DNA of 21,479 nt from Gallionella sp. (GTDB lineage: Bacteria > Pseudomonadota > Gammaproteobacteria > Burkholderiales > Gallionellaceae), in contig JARCRR010000165.1 of NCBI GenBank assembly GCA_029850565.1, positions 1-21,479 of the forward strand, given 5' to 3'. This document shows, piece after piece, positions 1-5,620 of the stretch. A program made the position numbers and the translations under genes. The notes below the pieces were generated by a model. It was not told where the DNA came from, searched no databases, and worked only from the letters and a program-made list of their open reading frames with translations. The first letter of the stretch is position 1; each line of letters opens with the position of its first letter.

Positions 1-1
1 G

Positions 2-700
2 CTGAAAGGACCGAACGAGAGCGAAGAGATCGCCATCGGCAGGCAGATCGCGGGCAATCTGTTGGGTGCCGCGCCGTTGGTGAAAGACGACAAATTACAG
101 AAGTACGTGAACCGCATCGGCACGTGGGTGGCGACACAGAGCGAACGCCCCGACCTGCCTTGGCATTTCGGCGTCATCCAGTCGGAAGACCTGAATGCTT
201 TCGCCGCTCCGGGTGGTTACATCTTCATCACGCTGGGGCTGTATCGCACTTTCCAAAGCGAGGCGGATCTGGCGGGCGTGCTGGGGCACGAGGTCGGGCA
301 CGTCATCCGGCAGCATCACTTGAAGATATTGCAGCAGAGCAAGCTGGTGGATGCGGGCAGCAAGGCGTTGTCGAGATCGGTTGGCGGCAACGACAAAGTA
401 CAACAGTTGATCGGTAGCGGCGCGGAGATTGTCGCGCGCGGACTGGATAAGGATGCCGAATTCGAAGCGGATCGTATCGGTGTCGTATTGGCTACTCGTG
501 CGGGTTACGATGCTTACGGCTTGCCCGCGGTGTTGCAGCAGATCGGCCACGCATCCAAAGACGATAATCGTGTCGCACTGTTGTTCAAGACACACCCGCT
601 GCCCGAGGATCGTTTGGCCAAGCTCGACGGTGCAATGGGTGATCGCTTTGACCGCGTCAAGGGACTGACGTTGGAGAAGCGGTTGTATCGGGTGAAATAG
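2..700 (+). CDS. M48-family zinc metalloprotease, 3' part only
   Basis: This is the C-terminal part (about 232 residues) of a gene whose start lies before the window; the frame is open from base 2 to TAG at 698-700. The protein carries the zinc-protease motif HEVGH (bases 287-301) after a stretch containing NAFAAPGGYIF, typical of M48 peptidases. The third zinc ligand is probably the Glu in FEADRIG (about base 464). Relatives (BepA/LoiP/HtpX-like) are envelope or periplasmic proteases that act in quality control of outer-membrane proteins. The N-terminal signal or membrane segment cannot be seen, so location is inferred. The reading frame has an internal TTG at 62 that is not the true start, because conserved M48 sequence (NESEEIAIGRQIA) continues upstream of it. 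The next gene follows after a 62-base gap holding a promoter-like element, so this is probably the last gene of its unit. Confidence 0.88.
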   Translation: MKGPNESEEIAIGRQIAGNLLGAAPLVKDDKLQKYVNRIGTWVATQSERPDLPWHFGVIQSEDLNAFAAPGGYIFITLGLYRTFQSEADLAGVLGHEVGHVIRQHHLKILQQSKLVDAGSKALSRSVGGNDKVQQLIGSGAEIVARGLDKDAEFEADRIGVVLATRAGYDAYGLPAVLQQIGHASKDDNRVALLFKTHPLPEDRLAKLDGAMGDRFDRVKGLTLEKRLYRVK

Positions 701-729
701 TCTCTGCGCCTTGGGTGCGGTCGCTTTGA

Positions 730-741
730 TAGAATCGCGCC
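730..741 (+). promoter_or_regulatory. Extended -10 promoter element upstream of the exonuclease gene
   Basis: TGATAGAAT (727-735) is an extended -10 box (TGn plus TAGAAT), followed at once by a CGCGCC discriminator. The expected start of transcription lies near 742, about 20 bases before the ATG at 763. No good -35 box is seen at normal spacing. The same core recurs at other promoters in this window. This is prediction from sequence only. Confidence 0.5.
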
Positions 742-762
742 CCAATTTTATTGGTCATCAAA

Positions 763-1542
763 ATGAATCCAACCTTGGTCTTTGACATCGAAACCATCCC
801 CGACATCGCCGGATTACGCGTTTTGTACGAGCTCGACAATGCCGTGAGCGATAACGAAGTGGCAGAGTTGGCCTTCCAGATGCGCAGGCAAAAGACGGGC
901 AGCGACTTTCTGCCACATCATCTGCAACGGGTTGCCGCTATCTCCTGCGTGCTGCGCGAGGGCGACAACTTCAAGGTGTGGTCGCTGGGCGAGATGGGCG
1001 AGGACGAGGGCAGTATCATCCAGCGCTTCTTCGACGGTATCGAAAAATACACACCGCAGATCGTGAGTTGGAACGGCGGCGGTTTCGATCTGCCGGTGCT
1101 GCACTATCGCGGCCTTATTCACGGCATCCAGTCGCCCCGTTACTGGGATCAGGGCGAGGACGACAAAGACTTCAAATGGAACAACTACATCAGCCGCTAC
1201 CACTCGCGTCATCTGGACCTGATGGATTTGCTGGCGATGTACACCGGGCGTGCCAATGCGCCGTTGGACGAATTGGCAAAACTGATCGGTTTTCCCGGCA
1301 AGCTGGGCATGGACGGCAGCAAAGTGTGGGAGGCCTATCAGCAAGGCAAGCTGGCCGAGATACGCAACTACTGCGAGACCGATGTGGTGAACACATGGCT
1401 GGTGTTCGCACGCTTCCAATTGATGCGCGGCCAGTTCACCAAGGCGCGCTACGGGCAAGAGCTGGAATTGGTGCGCAGCACCCTAGGTAAATCCACCGAG
1501 CCGCATTGGGCGGAATATCTCGCAGCTTGGAAGCAGGATTAG
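763..1542 (+). CDS. Predicted 3'-5' exonuclease, PolB-like exonuclease domain
   Basis: The 259-residue protein belongs to the DEDD exonuclease superfamily, in the stand-alone family related to the proofreading domain of DNA polymerase B (COG3298/PF10108-type). Visible motifs in order: ExoI FDIETIPD (Asp and Glu metal ligands, residues about 7-14), ExoII SWNGGGFDLPVL and ExoIII YCETDVVNTW. The predicted reaction is metal-dependent removal of nucleotides from 3' ends of DNA or RNA; the substrate is unknown. ATG at 763 is preferred over an in-frame TTG at 751, since the conserved sequence begins directly after it (MNPTLVFDIE). It is followed 4 bases later by the VanZ-like gene, which overlaps rlmD, so the three probably form one operon. 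Family assignment is firm; the biological role is not. Confidence 0.9.
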   Translation: MNPTLVFDIETIPDIAGLRVLYELDNAVSDNEVAELAFQMRRQKTGSDFLPHHLQRVAAISCVLREGDNFKVWSLGEMGEDEGSIIQRFFDGIEKYTPQIVSWNGGGFDLPVLHYRGLIHGIQSPRYWDQGEDDKDFKWNNYISRYHSRHLDLMDLLAMYTGRANAPLDELAKLIGFPGKLGMDGSKVWEAYQQGKLAEIRNYCETDVVNTWLVFARFQLMRGQFTKARYGQELELVRSTLGKSTEPHWAEYLAAWKQD

Positions 1543-1546
1543 TTTG

Positions 1547-1921
1547 ATGTTGAGAAGTATTTGGCTGGCACTGGGCTGGCTGTGGGTCGCTGTCGTGTTC
1601 TATCTCTCGTTGATGCCGCTTCCTCCGGAACCTGTCAGTTTTGATGGGGTTGATAAGCTGGAACATGCGCTGGCCTACACATCGCTCATGCTGTGGTTCT
1701 GTCAACTCTATGTGGAAAAACGCGCCCGCATTCTTTTGTTTGCCTCCTTCGTGGCGATGGGCGTCGGTATCGAGATCCTGCAAGGGATGAGCGGTTATCG
1801 TTATTTTGAATATGCCGACATGCTGGCGAATACGGCTGGTGTGTTGATTGGTTTGGGTTTGGCGCATGCCGGCATGGGGCGCATATTGATGAAGTTGGAA
1901 CGAAATGCAAAACACAAATAA
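1547..1921 (+). CDS. VanZ-like family small membrane protein
   Basis: The 124-residue protein has about four hydrophobic segments: one at the N terminus (roughly residues 4-22), one around residues 45-60, one around 64-80 and one near the end (roughly 95-113). It carries the pattern YLSLMPLPP followed by DKLEHALAY and later EILQ...RYFEYADMLANTAG, as in the VanZ-like family (PF04892). VanZ gives low-level teicoplanin resistance in enterococci; proteobacterial homologues have no settled function, and no resistance role should be read into this one. ATG at 1547 is chosen over TTG at 1544. The 3' end overlaps the rlmD start by 17 bases, which suggests translational coupling. Confidence 0.82.
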   Translation: MLRSIWLALGWLWVAVVFYLSLMPLPPEPVSFDGVDKLEHALAYTSLMLWFCQLYVEKRARILLFASFVAMGVGIEILQGMSGYRYFEYADMLANTAGVLIGLGLAHAGMGRILMKLERNAKHK

Positions 1922-3224
1922 CACAGTCGTCATTGAATCTCTCGACCACGAAGGGCGCGGCATCGCGCATGCCGATGGCAAGGTCATCTTCATCGAAGGC
2001 GCGCTCACGGGCGAGCGCGTCACTTATTCGACGTATCGCAAGAAGAACAACTATGAGCAAGCCAAGGTCGGTCGGATATTGAAGCAGTCGTTCATGCGTG
2101 TGCAGCCGAAGTGCCCGGTCTTCGGCGTGTGCGGCGGATGTTCGATGCAGCATCTTGATGCGGGGGCGCAGGTCGCCGTCAAACAGCGCGTGCTGGAAGA
2201 CAATCTGCAACGCATCGGCAAGGTCAAGCCGGAAGTCATTCTGCCTGCCATCTATGGCCAGCCTTGGGCTTATCGTCAGCGTGCGCGTCTATCGGTGCGT
2301 CATGTGCTTAAGAAGGAAAAGACGCTGGTCGGTTTTCGCGAGCAGAACGGAAAATATGTGGCTGATATGCAGCACTGCGAGATACTCACGCCCAAGATCG
2401 CCGGTTTGTTGCCATTGCTGGGGCAATTGAATGAGCGACTCGCCAGGCGTGACATCGTGCCGCAGATTGAGGTGGCTGTCGGTGATAACGTGGATGTCTT
2501 GGTGTTGCGCATCCTCGCTGCGCTGACGCTTGCGGATGAGGTGGCCATCAAGGCGTTTGCCGACGAACATCAAGTGCAGTTCTGGACACAGACCGGCGGG
2601 CCGGATACGGTCAAGCCGTTCTACCCGCTGGATGCGCCCGCGCTGAGTTACAGCCTGCCCGAGTTCGGTGTGACCATGCCGTTCGCTCCGACCGAGTTCA
2701 CTCAAGTGAACAGCGATCTCAATCGCTTGATGGTCAGTCGTGCCATGCGTTTGTTGAAGCCGCAATCGAACGAGCGCATCGCGGACTTTTTCTGCGGGCT
2801 GGGTAACTTCACATTGCCTATCGCACGCAGCGGCGCGCAGGTGATGGGTGTCGAGGGCAGTGATGCACTGGTGAAGCGAGCACTACAAAGCGCCCGGTAC
2901 AACAACCTGGGAGGCAATACGGAGTTCCGTGCTATGAACCTGTTCGAGATGACGGAGAGCGTTCTGGCAGGCTTGGGTAGATTCGACAAATGGCTGATCG
3001 ACCCGCCGCGCGACGGAGCCATTGAACTGGTGAGGGCTATCACGCCGGAGACGGCACCTCAACGCATCGTTTATGTAAGTTGCAATCCCGGTACCTTGGC
3101 GCGTGATGCTGAAGTGCTGGTGCATGCCAAGGGATATGTGTTGAAGGCGGCGGGAGTGATGAACATGTTCCCGCAGACCTCGCACGTCGAATCTATCGCA
3201 GTGTTCGAGCGCGAGGCGGGTTAG
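1905..3224 (+). CDS. rlmD: 23S rRNA (uracil(1939)-C(5))-methyltransferase RlmD
   Basis: RlmD (RumA) transfers a methyl group from S-adenosylmethionine to C5 of U1939 in 23S rRNA. The 439-residue length matches E. coli RlmD (433). An N-terminal TRAM-like RNA-binding domain (about residues 5-60) is followed by the iron-sulfur cluster cysteines C70, C76, C79 and C158, in the same spacing as the E. coli enzyme. The C-terminal Rossmann domain shows the SAM motif FFCGLGNFTLP (residues 295-305), DPPRDG (366-371) and the nucleophile in YVSCNPGT (C393). The start lies inside the preceding VanZ-like gene. Its stop codon overlaps, by 4 bases, the stop codon of the converging HopJ-family gene, and no terminator separates them. 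Confidence 0.96.
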   Translation: MQNTNNTVVIESLDHEGRGIAHADGKVIFIEGALTGERVTYSTYRKKNNYEQAKVGRILKQSFMRVQPKCPVFGVCGGCSMQHLDAGAQVAVKQRVLEDNLQRIGKVKPEVILPAIYGQPWAYRQRARLSVRHVLKKEKTLVGFREQNGKYVADMQHCEILTPKIAGLLPLLGQLNERLARRDIVPQIEVAVGDNVDVLVLRILAALTLADEVAIKAFADEHQVQFWTQTGGPDTVKPFYPLDAPALSYSLPEFGVTMPFAPTEFTQVNSDLNRLMVSRAMRLLKPQSNERIADFFCGLGNFTLPIARSGAQVMGVEGSDALVKRALQSARYNNLGGNTEFRAMNLFEMTESVLAGLGRFDKWLIDPPRDGAIELVRAITPETAPQRIVYVSCNPGTLARDAEVLVHAKGYVLKAAGVMNMFPQTSHVESIAVFEREAG

Positions 3225-3577
3225 CCCTTCTTGGGCGTCAGCGCGCTGCCTTGGAATTCGATACCTGCCCATCCGTGCTGCATGAAGTTGCGGATGTTCT
3301 GGTGGTCTGTTCCGTGCGGATGCTTGAGCACATCGTCCCGGTAATACGCGCCGAAGCAATTCAACGTTTGTTTTTGCGGCAACTTCTGCAATTTGGCGAA
3401 CGAGAACAGCTTGCAGGAGCCGTTGTTCTTGCCCGCTTCATTGAACAGTCCGCCATTGGTGAACGCGGTGGGCGTGAAGTCGTAAAGCGTGTCGATCAAG
3501 GCTATGGTGTCGCTGAAAGAGACACTCTCGGGGGCGTCTTTCAGCATCTTCAAATAAGTACCTAACTCCATCTCCAT
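3221..3577 (-). CDS. HopJ-family small protein (type III effector homologue by name only)
   Basis: The 118-residue protein matches the HopJ family (PF08888) in its core: an N-terminal helix, then IDTLYDFTPTAFTNG, NEAGKNNGSCKLFSFAKLQ, TLNCFGAYYRDDVL, PHGTDHQNIRNFM and GWAGIEFQG. The family was named after a Pseudomonas syringae candidate effector, but it is widespread in free-living proteobacteria and has no known enzymatic function. No secretion-system gene is nearby, so an effector role is not supported. ATG at 3577 has a good ribosome-binding site (GGAAGAG, 5 bases upstream). It follows the YccA-type gene on the same strand, with a strong terminator in the 64-base gap, and its stop overlaps that of rlmD. 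Confidence 0.85.
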   Translation of the reverse strand: MEMELGTYLKMLKDAPESVSFSDTIALIDTLYDFTPTAFTNGGLFNEAGKNNGSCKLFSFAKLQKLPQKQTLNCFGAYYRDDVLKHPHGTDHQNIRNFMQHGWAGIEFQGSALTPKKG

Positions 3578-3597
3578 CTTTCTCTTCCGGTATCAGA

Positions 3598-3624
3598 TAA
3601 AAAAGGCGGCCTAGGCCGCCTTTT
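3598..3624 (-). terminator. Perfectly palindromic intrinsic terminator between the BI-1 family gene and the hopJ-like gene
   Basis: Bases 3601-3624 read the same on both strands: a 24-base palindrome with four A's, GGCGGCC, TA, GGCCGCC in outline and four T's. It folds into a GC-rich hairpin around a CTAG loop. On the minus strand it ends in six T's, the stronger direction, after the YccA-type gene; on the plus strand four T's follow, which could stop read-through from rlmD. Confidence 0.85.
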
Positions 3625-3641
3625 GGTTGATGCGAGTCGTG

Positions 3642-4328
3642 TTATTCGCGCTCACCGCTGAATGCCATCAACAGTTGAAGCAGGTTGATGAACAGGTTGT
3701 AGATGCTCATGTACAGTCCAAGCGTCGCCATAACGTAATTGGTTTCACCTCCGTTTACGATACGACTCACGTCATACAAGATGAAGGCGGAGAAGATCAG
3801 CACTGCGATCGCCGACAGGGTCAGCGAAAGTGCGGGGATCTGAAAGAACAGGTTTGCCAGAGAGGCAACAATCAGCAGGATAAGTCCGATGAACAGGAAT
3901 TTGCCCATGAAGCTGAAGTCCTTCTTGGTCACGGTGGCGATAGTCGCCAGCGAGAAGAAGATGATGCCTGTGCCAGTGGCTGCCATACCGACCAGTTGAG
4001 CGCCGTTGGCTAAGTGCAGTGCAACTTGCAGGATCGGACCCAACAGGACGCCGGCAACAAAAGTGAAGCCAAGCAGTGCGACGATGCCCCACACGCTGTT
4101 GCGCAATGCGGAAACGGCGAACAGCATGCCGAACATGGCGCCGACCATCAGTAGTGCGCCCATGATCGGATGTTCGGCCAGGAAAGAGAAATTCAGCGAC
4201 ATGCCGACGAACGCGCCGACGACGGTCGGAATCATTGTCAGTGCCAGCATCATGTAGGTGTTACGCAGGACTTTGTTTTGCGCTACGGCAAGAGATCCGA
4301 TCTGAGCCGTTTGAGTCTGATATTCCAT
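3642..4328 (-). CDS. Bax inhibitor-1 / YccA family integral membrane protein
   Basis: The 228-residue protein has about seven hydrophobic segments and the family's N-terminal lead (MEYQTQTAQIGSLAVAQNKV...LRNTYMMLALTM). It ends with SIYNLFINLLQLLMAFSGERE, the conserved C-terminal pattern of the Bax1-I family (PF01027). E. coli YccA interacts with the FtsH protease and protects jammed SecY; other members are pH-sensitive calcium leak channels. Which applies here is unknown. The start at 4328 is chosen over longer in-frame options because GGAGGA lies 6 bases upstream and the extension is not conserved. A terminator follows the stop. Confidence 0.93.
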   Translation of the reverse strand: MEYQTQTAQIGSLAVAQNKVLRNTYMMLALTMIPTVVGAFVGMSLNFSFLAEHPIMGALLMVGAMFGMLFAVSALRNSVWGIVALLGFTFVAGVLLGPILQVALHLANGAQLVGMAATGTGIIFFSLATIATVTKKDFSFMGKFLFIGLILLIVASLANLFFQIPALSLTLSAIAVLIFSAFILYDVSRIVNGGETNYVMATLGLYMSIYNLFINLLQLLMAFSGERE

Positions 4329-4374
4329 TGCTTCCTCCAAATATTTATCCGCGTCAGGATACGCGACGGACGTG

Positions 4375-4403
4375 AGACTACATAAGGGGTGAAGAAGTTG
4401 CAA
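4375..4403 (-). promoter_or_regulatory. Candidate promoter for the BI-1 family gene
   Basis: On the minus strand TTGCAA (4403-4398) and TAGTCT (4380-4375) are separated by 17 bases, the ideal spacing for a housekeeping sigma factor. The predicted leader is about 40 bases long and ends in a strong ribosome-binding site. The match is moderate and untested. Confidence 0.4.
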
Positions 4404-4423
4404 CCGCGATAAGGGAGAGGCTT

Positions 4424-4459
4424 TTGGGCTTGGGGCGGATTTCGGGTATCATGCGCGCC
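4424..4459 (+). promoter_or_regulatory. Candidate promoter of the tRNA-Ser transcript
   Basis: TTGGGC (4424-4429) and TATCAT (4447-4452) are 17 bases apart, and the -10 is followed by GCGCGCC, the discriminator seen at several promoters in this window. A GC-rich discriminator is the classic mark of stringently controlled stable-RNA promoters, which fits a tRNA gene. Transcription would begin near 4459, leaving an unusually long leader of almost 90 bases before the tRNA. Confidence 0.5.
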
Positions 4460-4496
4460 ATTGTTTTTGCCGAAGCCCATCATTTGGGGAACTTAT

Positions 4497-4531
4497 CTGA
4501 AGAATCGTAGCCGTAGGGCGGCATTCTTCAG
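4497..4531 (+). repeat. Inverted repeat (hairpin) in the tRNA-Ser leader
   Basis: CTGAAGAAT (4497-4505) pairs perfectly with ATTCTTCAG (4523-4531). Inside, GCCG (4510-4513) can pair with CGGC (4519-4522), leaving a four-base bulge and a five-base loop. No T-run follows, so it is not a standard terminator. It lies between the predicted promoter and the tRNA and could guide 5' processing; this is inference. The rest of the 218-base gap from 4329 to 4546 holds two promoters and no credible gene. Confidence 0.55.
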
Positions 4532-4546
4532 GTGCAAGAGCGATTT

Positions 4547-4636
4547 GGAGGTGTGGCCGAGTGGTTGAAGGCACTAGTCTTGAAAACTAGCGAGGATGAG
4601 AGTCCTTCGTGAGTTCGAATCTCACCGCCTCCGCCA
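4547..4636 (+). tRNA. tRNA-Ser (anticodon UGA)
   Basis: The 90-base gene folds as a class II tRNA. The acceptor stem GGAGGTG pairs with CGCCTCC (one G-U pair), with discriminator G and an encoded CCA end (4634-4636). The anticodon stem CTAGT/ACTAG encloses the loop CTTGAAA, giving anticodon TGA. A long variable arm follows, then T-stem GTGAG/CTCAC with TTCGAAT. It decodes UCA and other UCN serine codons. The downstream yfaZ-like gene starts only 22 bases after the CCA, with no terminator between. Confidence 0.97.
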
Positions 4637-4658
4637 AATTCGATTTAAGGAGTTATCA

Positions 4659-5228
4659 ATGTTGCGTCGATTCATTGCTGTATCTTTGCTGGCAATCAGC
4701 TCGGTCTCACTTGCAGACAACTTGGATATCAATCTGAGTAACAGCGCCGCGCAGTTCAAATACAGCCTCCCTAGCGGTATCGCAGGAAAATCCGAGTTGT
4801 TCGCTTCGTTCATGTACAACGATGTGAACAGTCAACTGGGCGAAGCGGGGCTGATGGTGTTGAATGAAGAAGGTTCTGTGCCGGGCCTTTCGCTTGGCAT
4901 AGGAGCCAAGGCGGTTGTCGCTTCCTTGAAAAGAGTGGCAGCCAGTCGAAAGGTAACGACTGGAATCGCACTGGGTGCACAGGTTCGATTTGAGGTACCT
5001 GCGGATCGTCGCTTTGCATTTGTGGGGGAATACCACTACGCGCCCAAGATCATCAGTTTCGGTGACGCAGATCATTATGCGCAAGGTGCGGTGCGTGCCG
5101 AGTACGCTATCTCCGCTTTGACGCAAGCCTATGTCGGGTATCGCACAACCAAGGTCTTTTTAATGAACAACCAGCCGGATGGCGTATTGGATAACGGTGC
5201 CCACGTCGGAGTGCGCTTATCGTTCTGA
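4659..5228 (+). CDS. YfaZ-type outer-membrane protein
   Basis: The 189-residue precursor begins with a signal peptide (MLRRFIAVSLLAISSVSLA, probable cut after residue 19). The mature part has alternating beta-strand patterns and ends in phenylalanine (HVGVRLSF), the usual C-terminal signal of beta-barrel outer-membrane proteins. It resembles the YfaZ family (PF07437), whose function is unknown. The start ATG at 4659 has AAGGAG 8 bases upstream; longer in-frame extensions run into the tRNA gene and are rejected. The gene lies directly behind tRNA-Ser and 25 bases before a small secreted coiled-coil protein, so the three are probably transcribed together. Barrel assignment is good; the exact family is somewhat less sure. 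Confidence 0.8.
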   Translation: MLRRFIAVSLLAISSVSLADNLDINLSNSAAQFKYSLPSGIAGKSELFASFMYNDVNSQLGEAGLMVLNEEGSVPGLSLGIGAKAVVASLKRVAASRKVTTGIALGAQVRFEVPADRRFAFVGEYHYAPKIISFGDADHYAQGAVRAEYAISALTQAYVGYRTTKVFLMNNQPDGVLDNGAHVGVRLSF

Positions 5229-5253
5229 TGCCATCAATTGAGTAGGGGAAGTT

Positions 5254-5568
5254 ATGTTGAGACTGTTGATGATGATCGGTTTGTTGGGTTCAATGTCCGT
5301 TGCGATGTCGACCTTGGTGCATGCCAAGGATGTATCGGCACAACAAGCGGGTGTCGAGTACGCTCGTGAGGCCCTGCAAAAAACCGATGCTGAGCATCAA
5401 GACAATCTGAAGAAATTGGCCGAGTCCGAAAAGGAGCTGGCCGATGCGCAGAAGCAAGTGGCCGAAGACAAGAAGAAAGCCGATGCTTCTAAGATTAAGC
5501 TGGATCAGTCGAAAGCCAAATTGGATAAAGCGCAGGCCGTACTCGATCAGGCTTGGAAACAACGTTGA
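5254..5568 (+). CDS. Small secreted coiled-coil protein of unknown function
   Basis: The 104-residue protein has a signal peptide (about residues 1-24, ending STLVHA before KD). The rest is one long, highly charged helix rich in Lys, Ala, Glu, Gln and Asp, with heptad-like spacing (KKLAESEKELADAQKQVAED and on to the end), strongly suggesting a periplasmic coiled coil. There is no cysteine in the mature part and no lipobox. I do not recognise a named family; Lpp-like or TolA-like helices are only superficially similar. A good ribosome-binding site (AGGGGAAG) precedes ATG 5254. It sits 25 bases after the yfaZ-like gene and before a strong terminator, so it is probably the last gene of that transcript and may work with the outer-membrane protein. 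Confidence 0.75.
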   Translation: MLRLLMMIGLLGSMSVAMSTLVHAKDVSAQQAGVEYAREALQKTDAEHQDNLKKLAESEKELADAQKQVAEDKKKADASKIKLDQSKAKLDKAQAVLDQAWKQR

Positions 5569-5590
5569 TCTGTATGGTGATTTCGTGATG

Positions 5591-5620
5591 AACGCCCCGG
5601 CTTGCCGGGGCGTTTTGTTT
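5591..5620 (+). terminator. Intrinsic terminator after the coiled-coil protein gene
   Basis: AACGCCCCGG (5591-5600) pairs with CCGGGGCGTT (5605-5614) around a CTTG loop, followed by TTGTTT. It ends just at the stop of the convergent feoB gene, so it may also act on the minus strand. Confidence 0.88.

Noticed and set aside
2289..2765. Minus-strand open frames inside rlmD, including 2883-3359
   Set aside because: Composition is that of an antisense frame; rlmD on the plus strand is fully supported by motifs.
4451..4510. A 19-codon frame (starting MRAIVF) before tRNA-Ser
   Set aside because: Its ATG overlaps the predicted -10 box and it has no ribosome-binding site, so it would not be on the transcript.
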